NCBI RefSeq assembly: GCF_018998565.1
Contig: NZ_JAHNZO010000032.1
Span: 1-64,000 of the forward strand
Reading direction: 5' to 3'
DNA from: Paenibacillus oleatilyticus
Lineage (GTDB): Bacteria; Bacillota; Bacilli; Paenibacillales; NBRC-103111
Length of the DNA: 64,000 nucleotides
The position numbers and the translations under genes are program-made. Positions 26,875 to 34,990 of this stretch are shown one piece after another (position 1 is the stretch's first letter; the number at the start of each line of letters is the position of its first letter). A model generated the notes under the pieces. The model was given only the letters and a program-made list of their open reading frames with translations, did not search any database and was not told the origin of the DNA.

Positions 26875-28656
26875 GTGGCGCAAAAACGAAATCAGGTATT
26901 GGCCCTATGGACAGCATTCCGTTGGATATTAACATTTGTAAACAATCACAGGGGCTGGATGATCGTTGGTACCGCCTCTGCCATTGCCGCGGCCGTGATC
27001 GAAGTATGGACGGGCAGCTTGATCGAACAACTGACGACCCATGCCGAGAATGGGGCGGGGCCGATCGTCACGCAAATCGTCTATACCGTTTTTATCGTCA
27101 TATTGATTGGAGTGCCCGCCAAATATTTTATGGTTTACGGTGTGGAGCGGAGCAGCGCCCTGGCGGTAAGAGATATTCGCAACCATGTGATGAACCATGT
27201 GGGGAAGCTGCCTATTCATTACGTTGAAAAACAACATTCGGGCGACGTGCTTTCGCGGATAAGCAACGACATCCAGCTCATCCATCAATTCATGATCCGG
27301 GATTTGGCGCAATGGTTTTACCATCCGCTGCTGTTTATCGGCTGTTTCATTTATTTGATATGGATTCAATGGGAGCTTATGCTGTATAGCTTGCTGCTGT
27401 TTCCCGTTTCTTTGCTGGTTTCGCAATGGATCGGGAAGCAGCTGCAGCAGCTAACGGAAGAAGCTCAGGCGAATATGGGGCGGATGAACGTCAATTTGCA
27501 GGATACGCTCGGAGGAATGCCGATCGTTAAGAGCTATTTATTGTCGGGAATGATGTTCCGTTCTTATCAAAGGCTGCTGCAATTGACGGCGCAAAAAAAG
27601 CTTGGCGTGAAAAAGAGGGAGGCTTGGGTAAACCCTCTCTTGTCTACGCTGATGCTTAGCCCGATCATCTTTGCCGTAAGCTACGGAAGCTATTTGATTT
27701 CGAAAGGCTTGCTCGGTACGGGGGAATTAATCGCCTTCCTTTATTTGTTGAATTTGTGCTTGGAGCCGCTTGACCACATTCCCGAGCTGATTACGCATAC
27801 GTTTGAAATGACCGGCGCTTTAAAACGGATTTCGGGGATTTTGGAGCAGCCTGTCGAGAACCAAGAAGGGCATTCCATTGCACTGACAAGCGCTCCGCCC
27901 GTTGCGTTCGATAACGTTTCTTTTGCTTACGAGGGCAGTCCCCCTATCCTGCGGAACCTGAACTTTACGGTGCCGGAAGGGGCAACGATCGCTTTAGTCG
28001 GAGCGAGCGGCGGAGGAAAGAGCACGGTGTTTAAGCTGTTATGCGGTTTTTACCCTTTGACTGCGGAGCAAGGGACGATCAAAGTATTCGGTCAGTCGAT
28101 CAACGGCTGCAATCCGGACAGACTGCGCTCCCATTTGTCCGTCGTTACCCAAGATTCGTATTTGTTCAGCGGCACCGTAGCTGAGAATATCGCCTACGGC
28201 CGGGAGCATGCGTCGATGGATGAAGTGATCGAAGCCGCAAAGTCGGCTCATGCGCATCATTTTATTATGGAGCTTCCCGAAGGATATCAAACGAACGTAG
28301 GGGAGCGGGGCGGATTTCTTTCCGGGGGACAGCGTCAGCGGATTGCCATTGCGCGCGCCCTGCTTAAGAATGCCCCGATTCTGCTGCTCGACGAACCTAC
28401 ATCCGCATTGGACCCCGAGTCTGAAGGCTCTGTCCAGGAGGCGCTGAGCGTGCTCATGAAACAAAGAACGACCATCGTTATCGCTCACCGGTTGTCGACC
28501 GTCCAGAACGCCGATCAAATCTGGGTTATGGAGCAGGGGGAAATTGTTGAAGCGGGCAGCCATGCCGAGTTATTGGAGAAGAAGGGATTATACGCTCAAT
28601 CGTACCATCAGGAGTTTACCGATCTTGCGAAGCGCAAGGAGGCGGTTTATACGTGA
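26875..28656 (+). CDS. ABC exporter, fused membrane-ATPase half-transporter (lipopeptide export)
   Basis: A type IV (MsbA/LmrA-like) half-transporter of 593 aa, with about six membrane segments in the first 320 residues and then an ATPase domain. It shows Walker A GASGGGKST (about 376-384), signature LSGGQRQR and Walker B ILLLDEPTSALD. I chose GTG 26875 because AAAGGGG lies 8 bases upstream; an in-frame ATG at 26830, overlapping the NRPS stop, is possible and would add 15 residues. It is in operon with the synthetases and overlaps the next exporter gene by 4 bases (GTGA), so the two products probably form a heterodimer. Paired exporters in this position are found in polymyxin- and paenibacterin-type clusters, where they export the lipopeptide and may also give self-protection; for this protein that role is inferred from context. 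Confidence 0.92.
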   Translation: MAQKRNQVLALWTAFRWILTFVNNHRGWMIVGTASAIAAAVIEVWTGSLIEQLTTHAENGAGPIVTQIVYTVFIVILIGVPAKYFMVYGVERSSALAVRDIRNHVMNHVGKLPIHYVEKQHSGDVLSRISNDIQLIHQFMIRDLAQWFYHPLLFIGCFIYLIWIQWELMLYSLLLFPVSLLVSQWIGKQLQQLTEEAQANMGRMNVNLQDTLGGMPIVKSYLLSGMMFRSYQRLLQLTAQKKLGVKKREAWVNPLLSTLMLSPIIFAVSYGSYLISKGLLGTGELIAFLYLLNLCLEPLDHIPELITHTFEMTGALKRISGILEQPVENQEGHSIALTSAPPVAFDNVSFAYEGSPPILRNLNFTVPEGATIALVGASGGGKSTVFKLLCGFYPLTAEQGTIKVFGQSINGCNPDRLRSHLSVVTQDSYLFSGTVAENIAYGREHASMDEVIEAAKSAHAHHFIMELPEGYQTNVGERGGFLSGGQRQRIAIARALLKNAPILLLDEPTSALDPESEGSVQEALSVLMKQRTTIVIAHRLSTVQNADQIWVMEQGEIVEAGSHAELLEKKGLYAQSYHQEFTDLAKRKEAVYT

Positions 28657-30386
28657 AGACAGGCGGATTAATCTCATATGCCAAAGAGCTCGGGTACTTG
28701 ATGCGATTCATGAACCGAAAACGGAAAACGAATTACTACATCGGTCTGAGCGTAACGGCGGTCACTCAAACTTTATTTCTCGTATCGTTTAGCCTGGTCG
28801 TCCAAAGCTTGGTCAATTTTGCCGAGTCCCGGGATACTTCGCTGCTGTTCCAAGCTTTTTATATTCTGGCCGGCGCATTGCTGCTGGAAAACGTCATTTC
28901 TCCTTGGTTTACATACATGTACCAACGAAGCGTAGAGTTTACGGTACTGGAAATCCGGGAGCGTCTTTATCATAAGCTTTGCCGGCTTCGGGCGAAATAT
29001 TTGGAGCAGACGCATAATGGAGATTTGCTCTCGCGGGTCAATAACGATGTCACGACCGTAGAGACGACGTACTCCACCATTTATTTCGTGATGCTGCTGC
29101 AAATCATTTTCAGCATCGGGTCCATTGTGGCTATGCTGCTCATTCATTGGCAGTTTGCCTGCGCTTCGCTGACGATTCTGCTGCTGTCCTTTTCGATTAG
29201 CATCCGGTTTGTCCGGCAGATTCGGAACCTGTACGAGCAATCGCTTCAAGGGCTGGCGAAAATGACGGAAAAGTTTCTGGACTTTATCGGAGGCATTCAA
29301 CTGGTCAAATTGTTCCATATCCGTCCGATCTACTCTCAATATCGAGGCCTGAATGAGCAAGTGACGCAGATTGCGGTGCAAACCGCCAAAAAAAGCGGGA
29401 TGCTGACTGCCGTGAATCATTTTGTCAGCTACGTTACGTTTTGCGGTATTATCGTCATCGGCAGCTTGTTATATGCCTACGGCCTGATTGGAATGGGAAG
29501 CGTTGCGGCGCTGGCCGTGCTGCAAATCAACTTGACCCACGCCATCATGAATTTCGGCACCGTGCTGTCGCATGCGCAAAATTCGCTGGCCGGCGCGCAC
29601 CGGATCCAGGAAATATTGGATGAAGAAGAAGAGCCGGAGCGGATCGGCTCGCCGGTGAGCGAACTCGTTTCGGAGGCCATGGTGGAATTCCGGAACGTGG
29701 AGTTTTCTTATCAAGCGGATAAGCGGGTTCTGCACAAGCTCTCCCTCAAGGTCTATAAAGGACAGGTCGCGGCAATCGTAGGAGCAAGCGGCAGCGGCAA
29801 GAGCACCTTGATCAAATTGCTGCTGGGCTTTTACCCGGTCGACCGGGGAGAGATTTTGCTGCAAGGCAAGCCGTTCGGGCACTATACGCTCGAAGAGATC
29901 CGCGGCCAAATCGCCTATGTGCCGCAAGACGCTTTTCTGTTCAGCGGAACGATCGAAGACAATATCCGTTACGGGAATCCGCAGGCGACAACCGAGGAAG
30001 TCATAGAAGCCGCTAAAGCCGCTTATGCCCATCATTTTATTCAAGAGCTGCCCGAGCAGTACAACACCCAGGTAGGGGAGCGGGGAGCGTCGCTATCGGG
30101 CGGGCAAAGACAGCGCATTGCAATTGCCAGGGCGATCTTGAAAAATGCACCGATCCTGCTGCTGGACGAGGCAACGTCGGCGCTCGATAACGAGTCGGAA
30201 TATTGGGTGCAGCAAGCCCTGAACGAGTTGATGAAAGGACGTACGACCATTATGATCGCCCATCGCCTGAGCACCGTGGAGAAAGCGGATTTCATTACGG
30301 TCATGAATCAAGGGACGATCGTGGAGCAAGGTACGCATCAGAAATTGCTTGAACGCGGAGGCCACTACGCGAGGTTATACGGATAG
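28653..30386 (+). CDS. ABC exporter, second half-transporter of the lipopeptide cluster
   Basis: A 577-aa fused membrane-ATPase exporter, starting at GTG within the GTGA overlap with the previous gene and preceded by AAGGAGG. About six transmembrane helices occupy residues 15-310. The ATPase domain shows Walker A GASGSGKST (377-385), LSGGQRQR and ILLLDEATSALD. The Walker B/D-loop is DEATSALD here but DEPTSALD in its partner; both keep the catalytic Glu. It is the last gene of the operon: a strong intrinsic terminator follows about 60 bases downstream. It is likely to form a heterodimer with the upstream protein and pump the mature lipopeptide, judged from gene order. Confidence 0.92.
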   Translation: MKTGGLISYAKELGYLMRFMNRKRKTNYYIGLSVTAVTQTLFLVSFSLVVQSLVNFAESRDTSLLFQAFYILAGALLLENVISPWFTYMYQRSVEFTVLEIRERLYHKLCRLRAKYLEQTHNGDLLSRVNNDVTTVETTYSTIYFVMLLQIIFSIGSIVAMLLIHWQFACASLTILLLSFSISIRFVRQIRNLYEQSLQGLAKMTEKFLDFIGGIQLVKLFHIRPIYSQYRGLNEQVTQIAVQTAKKSGMLTAVNHFVSYVTFCGIIVIGSLLYAYGLIGMGSVAALAVLQINLTHAIMNFGTVLSHAQNSLAGAHRIQEILDEEEEPERIGSPVSELVSEAMVEFRNVEFSYQADKRVLHKLSLKVYKGQVAAIVGASGSGKSTLIKLLLGFYPVDRGEILLQGKPFGHYTLEEIRGQIAYVPQDAFLFSGTIEDNIRYGNPQATTEEVIEAAKAAYAHHFIQELPEQYNTQVGERGASLSGGQRQRIAIARAILKNAPILLLDEATSALDNESEYWVQQALNELMKGRTTIMIAHRLSTVEKADFITVMNQGTIVEQGTHQKLLERGGHYARLYG

Positions 30387-30436
30387 TGGACGGGGAGGGG
30401 AACCGGGCCAGTTCCCGGCACAGCCAGCCGCAAATG

Positions 30437-30480
30437 CAAAAACAGGCAGAAGCCGCTAAACGGCTCCTGCCTGTTTTTTT
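30437..30480. terminator. Intrinsic terminator of the NRPS operon (possibly bidirectional)
   Basis: Stem AACAGGCAG-a-AGCCG with CGGCT-c-CTGCCTGTT around a CTAAA loop, followed by seven T on the plus strand. On the minus strand the arm is followed by a T-rich stretch, so it may also end the convergent ABC importer operon. Confidence 0.9.
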
Positions 30481-30505
30481 ATGCGCTGATGCGCAGCTTG
30501 CTGTT

Positions 30506-31561
30506 TTATTTGCCCTGCTTCACTTCGTTCAAGAGCGAGAGGTCGAGGAATTTGCTCAGGTCCAACTCCTCTTTCTTCACGTCCTTGATGTAACCGGCCT
30601 CGATGGAAACGCGGGCCATTTCTTCGATCGCTTCCTTGCTGACATCTGTCGTCAGATTCAAATGGGAGATCGCCGCTTTAATCAAAGCGACATCCATTCC
30701 TTTTCCGCTGAGCGCCTTCAATTGGTTGTTGATCAGTTCATACGCTTTATCCGGATTTTTCTTGATAAAATCAATCGCGTCCGCATTAGCTTGAATGGCT
30801 CCCTTCGCCAGCTCGCGGTTGTCTTTCAGAAACTTGTCGCCGGCAACGAGAATCGTGAGCGGATAGTTGCCGTTGTTCGGCGGAACTTGATCCCACGGCA
30901 CGATCACTTTGCCGATGCCTTCCTGCTCCATCTGCGTGCCCCACGGCTCGGGAATAAGCGTCGCGTCGATTTCTTTCTGGCGCATCGCTACGAGCGTATC
31001 CGCCGGAGCTCGGGCAATCAGCTGCACGCCGCTCTTGTCGGTCGTCACGTTCAGGTTGTTCTGCTTCAGCAGCAGGCGGAGCGAAATTTCGTTCGTGCTG
31101 CCTTTCGTCGGGATGGCGACGGTTTTGCCGACCAAATCCTTGGCGCTGTTGATGCCGGAATCTTTGCCGGCCACAAGCACGGCGCCTCCGTTATTCGAAC
31201 CGGAAATGACGCGGAAGTTTTTGCTTTTCAGGAACTGGTTCGTCGAAGGGCCGGGACCGACAAAGCCCAGATCGATCTGATCCGTAGCCAGCGCGGTGGA
31301 GAAGTCGGACCCGTTGTCGAACGGCGTCACCTCGATCTTGACGTTCTCGCCCCAATATTTCTTGAATAAGCCTTGCTCCAGTGCGACATAACCTGGCGCA
31401 TGGGTAACGTTCTTGAAGATGCCGAGCCGTACCGTTTTCGCCGCGGCCGGTTTGTTCGCTCCGGCGGCTCCGTCTTTCGGCGCTTCCGTTTTGCTTCCGC
31501 AGGCGGAAAGCGCAAGCGATGCGGTCAGAACGACCGCCAATAGTGCAGACCACTTTTTCAT
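30506..31561 (-). CDS. ssuA: ABC transporter substrate-binding lipoprotein (sulfonate/nitrate/taurine type)
   Basis: A 351-aa solute-binding protein of the SsuA/TauA/NMT1 family. It begins with a lipoprotein signal peptide (MKKWSALLAVVLTASLALSAC) whose lipobox LSAC predicts lipid attachment at Cys21. The mature part has the family features: VRLGIFKNVTHAPGYVALEQG near the start, GPGPSTNQF around the anion site, and IPEPWG in the second lobe. It is the last gene of a three-gene importer operon read leftwards (ATPase, permease, binding protein), 58 bases after the permease. The substrate is probably an alkanesulfonate or a related anion; nitrate and pyrimidine-precursor transporters share this fold, so the ligand is not proven. 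Confidence 0.85.
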   Translation of the reverse strand: MKKWSALLAVVLTASLALSACGSKTEAPKDGAAGANKPAAAKTVRLGIFKNVTHAPGYVALEQGLFKKYWGENVKIEVTPFDNGSDFSTALATDQIDLGFVGPGPSTNQFLKSKNFRVISGSNNGGAVLVAGKDSGINSAKDLVGKTVAIPTKGSTNEISLRLLLKQNNLNVTTDKSGVQLIARAPADTLVAMRQKEIDATLIPEPWGTQMEQEGIGKVIVPWDQVPPNNGNYPLTILVAGDKFLKDNRELAKGAIQANADAIDFIKKNPDKAYELINNQLKALSGKGMDVALIKAAISHLNLTTDVSKEAIEEMARVSIEAGYIKDVKKEELDLSKFLDLSLLNEVKQGK

Positions 31562-31619
31562 CGTACCGTTTCTCTCCTTTGTTTAGCACAGGCCGTTCGG
31601 CCGCGCTGCCCCCGATTGG

Positions 31620-32384
31620 TTATTTTTTGCCGCTGATCAGGCCGTACCGCAGTAATAGTTTATCCTCAAGCCGCTTGAAGCAAAAATGATCGGACACCGT
31701 GCCGAGCACGGCGATGATGATCACGATGCAGAGCATGAGCGCCGTATCCGCCAGATTGCGGCCGTCCTGCAGCAGCTGTCCGAGGCCGACGCCTTTGGCG
31801 ATCAGCTCGCCCGCGACAAGCGCCCGCCAGGCAAAGGCCCAGGCGACGCGAACGCCGGTAATCATGTGAGGGAACGCGGCGGGGACCATGATTTGGTAAA
31901 ACATACGCATGCCGTCGCCGGTTCCCATCGTTTGCGCGGCCTTGATATAAATGGAAGGAATGTTTTTGATCCCTGTCCGGCTGGCCATCGCCATCGTCCA
32001 TGTGGCGCCCAGCATGGTAATGAATATAACCGAGAAATCGTTCATTCCGAACCAGATGATGGCAAAAGGCAGCCAAGCGATACTCGGAATCGTCTGCAGC
32101 GCCACGACCAGAAAGCCGATCGTGTCGTCGATTAAGCGGTACCGGGCGAACAGGAAACCGAACACCGTGCCGACCAGGATCGAGACGGCGAACGCGAGCA
32201 GAAGCCGCTTCAAGCTTTGAAACGTCGCTTCAAGCAGCTGACCGTGGACGAACCCGTCGTAGAACGCTTGAAACGTCTGGGTGACGGAAGGGAACTTCCA
32301 GCCCCAGTCGAATATTCTAAATCCCGCTTCCCACGCTATCAAGAGCAGAACCAGGAAGAGGCCCCTTCTTAATGCTGTACTCAT
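31620..32384 (-). CDS. ssuC: ABC transporter permease (sulfonate/nitrate/taurine type)
   Basis: A 254-aa BPD_transp_1 permease with about six membrane helices. The ATPase-contact loop is visible (AAQTMGTGDGMRMFYQIMVPAAFPHMITGVRVAWAF region, about 150-185, EAA-type). The start is supported by AAGGAGGAG about 8 bases upstream; as a result the gene overlaps the 3' end of the ATPase gene by 68 bases in another frame, unusually long for this family. It partners with the flanking ATPase and binding lipoprotein in one leftward operon. Confidence 0.87.
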   Translation of the reverse strand: MSTALRRGLFLVLLLIAWEAGFRIFDWGWKFPSVTQTFQAFYDGFVHGQLLEATFQSLKRLLLAFAVSILVGTVFGFLFARYRLIDDTIGFLVVALQTIPSIAWLPFAIIWFGMNDFSVIFITMLGATWTMAMASRTGIKNIPSIYIKAAQTMGTGDGMRMFYQIMVPAAFPHMITGVRVAWAFAWRALVAGELIAKGVGLGQLLQDGRNLADTALMLCIVIIIAVLGTVSDHFCFKRLEDKLLLRYGLISGKK

Positions 32385-33165
32385 CGCCCATCTCCTCCTT
32401 TACCACTTTTTCCAGCTCGTCGGCCAGCGCATCCATAATGCTGGCTTCCACGTGATGCAGGACGGAGTCGGCGTAATCGCGCGGACGCGCCGCCTGAACG
32501 GCGAATTCCTTCTTGATCTTCCCGGGGCGGGTCGACATGACCAGCACGCGGTCCGACAAGATGACGGCTTCGCGGATGTTATGCGTAATGAACAGGATCG
32601 TTTTGCGCGTCCGCATCCAAATTTCTTCAAGCTCCTTGTGCAAAATGAGCCGGGTCTGTTCGTCCAGTGCCGCAAAAGGCTCATCCATCAGCAAAATTTC
32701 CGGGTCCATCGCCAGCGCCCGGGCAATGGCCGCCCGCTGCTTCATGCCGCCCGACAGCTCGTGCGGGTAGCGGTCCGCGAATTTGCTCAAATGCACCGCT
32801 TTGATCTGTTCCATCGCCATGGCTTCGCGTTCCTTTTTGCCGATGCCTTTTTGCTTCAGTCCGAACGCAACGTTATCTAGCACCGTCAGCCAAGGGAACA
32901 AGGCGTGCTCCTGGAAGACGACGACGCGGTCGGGTCCCGGCGCGCTGCAGGGCTTGCCGTTCACCGTAATGGTTCCCTGCTCGGCTTGCTCCAGACCTGC
33001 GACCAGATTGAGCAGCGTGGATTTGCCGCATCCCGACGGGCCGAGCAGCGAAACGAATTCGCCCTTGCGGATCGTCAGGGAAACGTTGTCAATGGCGGTA
33101 AAGCTCCCGCCGGTACGCTGATGGAACGTCTTGCTGACGTCTTTGATTTCAATCAATGGGTTCAC
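32317..33165 (-). CDS. ssuB: ABC transporter ATP-binding protein (sulfonate/nitrate/taurine type)
   Basis: A 282-aa importer ATPase. Walker A GPSGCGKST at 42-50, Q-loop VVFQEHALFPW, signature LSGGMKQR, Walker B ILLMDEPFAALD and switch His in FITHN are all present, in the SsuB/TauB/NrtD arrangement. It is the first gene of the leftward operon and has a clear sigma-A promoter upstream on the minus strand. The C-terminal about 22 codons are overlapped by the permease gene. Confidence 0.88.
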   Translation of the reverse strand: MNPLIEIKDVSKTFHQRTGGSFTAIDNVSLTIRKGEFVSLLGPSGCGKSTLLNLVAGLEQAEQGTITVNGKPCSAPGPDRVVVFQEHALFPWLTVLDNVAFGLKQKGIGKKEREAMAMEQIKAVHLSKFADRYPHELSGGMKQRAAIARALAMDPEILLMDEPFAALDEQTRLILHKELEEIWMRTRKTILFITHNIREAVILSDRVLVMSTRPGKIKKEFAVQAARPRDYADSVLHHVEASIMDALADELEKVVKEEMGDEYSIKKGPLPGSALDSVGSGI

Positions 33166-33212
33166 TCTCCTCGAAGAGACATGAGAAAACGCATAATCAA
33201 CTATACCAACTT

Positions 33213-33240
33213 ATTTTATAGGAATTAGGTGTATTGTCAA
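33213..33240 (-). promoter_or_regulatory. Sigma-A promoter of the ssu-like operon
   Basis: On the minus strand: -35 TTGACA (33235-33240), 16-base spacer, -10 TAAAAT (33213-33218). The spacer and -10 carry CCTAATTCCTATAAAATAAG, which looks like an operator for sulfur-dependent control, perhaps CymR-like; that identification is only an inference. Confidence 0.65.
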
Positions 33241-33328
33241 CTACAAATTTTGCAGGATTTCGCGGTCTTTTGTCGAATGGTAGAGGAAGACCACATTTTT
33301 CCTATTTTATCGAAAGGTATGGGTGTGA

Positions 33329-34252
33329 ATGAAGCGAATGAAGCGAGTCGCGGTGCTGGCCGCGATCATTAGCGGAGCGTTCGCCGCCGGCGTTTACGCC
33401 GAGGACGTTTTGCAGCGGGTCGACGCTTATCTGCGTCCCGATTTCAATCTCGTGCTGGACGGAGAGGCCGTCAAGCTGTCGGAATCGCCACTGGTGTACA
33501 AGGACAAGAGCTACCTGCCGCTGGCCGACCTGACCCGGCTGCTTGGCGCCAACCTGCTCTGGAGAGAAGATACGAAGACGATTTACATCAACAGCCGGAT
33601 CAATCCCGAGCAGAAGACGGAGGATTCGAATCAGGAATACGAATCGATCGAGCTGTCCGACCCGTACTCGATTACGCTCAAATACCTCGGGGCCGAGTAT
33701 CCGATGCTTCTGACGTACAACAAGAAGAACATGTCCGCCTATGTCCCGTACTACCGGGAAATTGACGTCAAACGGATGGGTATCGATACGAGCGGCTTGA
33801 AGAAAGCGCGGGAGCGTCTGACCGGCGTGGTGTACATCAACGAGCAGGAGCTGAAGAAGCGCTGGCGGCAAAACCCGGAGCAGGTGTATTCCACCAAAGG
33901 TGACAATTACATCATCAACGGGGAAGTTAGCCCGAAAAAGATCGATGCGCTGCGGACGTACATCAAAAATTCGCAGATGCTCAAGTATGGAGAAATGGTG
34001 TTTTACCAAAAAGCGGTCATTATCGACAAGCGCGAGGAAGAGGATGAGTACGATTACTTGTTCCACGAAACCGTGCAGCTGCCCGTTGCTCCGAACAGCC
34101 CTCCGCCGCCGAACGGAGGCGTGGTCAAACGTTTTGTGCTGGGGCGTGTGAAGCTGACTAAAAACAACGCTTCCTCCGAGCTCAGCTACATCGTCAACAT
34201 GGTCGACCGCATAGATTTGCAGGAGGAAGCCAACAAACGGGGCACTCGTTAA
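33329..34252 (+). CDS. Secreted protein with copper-amine-oxidase-N-like (stalk) domain
   Basis: A 307-aa protein with an N-terminal signal peptide (MKRMKRVAVLAAIISGAFAAGVYA, cleavage near residue 24). Residues about 38-85 (LVLDGEAVKL...YLPLADLTRLLGANLLWREDTKTIYI) match the pattern of the copper amine oxidase N-terminal-like domain, common in secreted Paenibacillus proteins and not itself catalytic. The rest is hydrophilic with no motif I recognise. The proline patch PNSPPPPNGG lies near residue 255. It stands alone between the divergent importer operon and a convergent response-regulator gene, whose 3' end it overlaps by 4 bases. Function unknown; an extracytoplasmic cell-envelope role is likely. 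Confidence 0.75.
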   Translation: MKRMKRVAVLAAIISGAFAAGVYAEDVLQRVDAYLRPDFNLVLDGEAVKLSESPLVYKDKSYLPLADLTRLLGANLLWREDTKTIYINSRINPEQKTEDSNQEYESIELSDPYSITLKYLGAEYPMLLTYNKKNMSAYVPYYREIDVKRMGIDTSGLKKARERLTGVVYINEQELKKRWRQNPEQVYSTKGDNYIINGEVSPKKIDALRTYIKNSQMLKYGEMVFYQKAVIIDKREEEDEYDYLFHETVQLPVAPNSPPPPNGGVVKRFVLGRVKLTKNNASSELSYIVNMVDRIDLQEEANKRGTR

Positions 34253-34941
34253 TCTTCGTGTTTCCAATAGAGAATGGCAATTTGCGTCCGGTCTCTCAGG
34301 CCGAGCTTGCTCAAAATCTCCGATATGTAATTTTTGATCGTCCCTTCGCTCAGGAACAATTCCTGGGCGATTTCTTTATTGGACAGCCCTTCTGCGATTT
34401 TCTCGACGACCTGCTTCTCCGTAGGGGTGAGGCCATACGATTCGAACCGGGCAAACGGGTCCTTGCGGCTCTGCGTCACTTGTTCCAATGTCGCCTCCGC
34501 TTGCACTTGCGCGGGAGATTGGGGATGAATCCAGCCGGTCAGCTTGCGGGCGATATCCGGGTGAATGAGCCAGTTGCCTTGGTGAACCGTTTTAATGCCC
34601 TGCACGATTCGGTCCGGCGGGATATTCTTGAGCAGGTAGCCGCTTGCGCCGTTGCGCAGCGCCTCGACGATATAATCGTCGTCGTCGAAGGTCGTCAGAA
34701 TAAGCACGCGGGTATCGGGCGACGCCCGCTTGATGTTCAGCGTGCCTTCGACCCCGGAGCAGTTAGGCATGCGAATATCCATCAGTACGACATCGGCGGT
34801 TTGTCCGTCGGTAAAAAAGCGGTGGGCTTCGTTTCCGTCGCCGCACGCTCCGACTACGCGTAATTCCGGGTCCAGCTCCAAAATCATTTTCATGCTTTCA
34901 CGGATAAACGGGTCGTCATCAACAATTAATACTCGAATCAT
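34249..34941 (-). CDS. NarL/LuxR-family response regulator (LnrK-like)
   Basis: A 230-aa regulator: receiver domain 1-120 with the acidic pair DDD (8-10), phospho-acceptor Asp55 in VVLMDIRMP and Lys in the ILLK-type turn (GYLLKN), and a LuxR-type helix-turn-helix at about 165-225 (LTPTEKQVVEKIAEGLSNKEIA). It is the second gene of a two-gene leftward operon, 49 bases after the histidine kinase. Divergent from it lie an ABC ATPase and two ABC-2 permeases, the gene content of the Bacillus LnrJKLMN linearmycin-resistance module. It probably activates that transporter by binding the inverted repeat at 36171-36199. Confidence 0.88.
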   Translation of the reverse strand: MIRVLIVDDDPFIRESMKMILELDPELRVVGACGDGNEAHRFFTDGQTADVVLMDIRMPNCSGVEGTLNIKRASPDTRVLILTTFDDDDYIVEALRNGASGYLLKNIPPDRIVQGIKTVHQGNWLIHPDIARKLTGWIHPQSPAQVQAEATLEQVTQSRKDPFARFESYGLTPTEKQVVEKIAEGLSNKEIAQELFLSEGTIKNYISEILSKLGLRDRTQIAILYWKHED

Positions 34942-34990
34942 GGCAGCATTACCCGCCTCCTAATGGGTTGGAATCTTTCGTCGGTGCCTC

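Noticed and set aside
30386-31369. Plus-strand ORF of 327 codons opposite the ssuA-like gene
   Set aside because: The minus-strand frame encodes a complete lipoprotein with signal peptide and family motifs; the plus-strand frame has none and starts inside the terminator region.
33302-34267. Minus-strand ORF of 321 codons opposite the CuAO-N-like protein
   Set aside because: No SD and no recognisable motif; the plus strand has a signal peptide and a recognisable domain.
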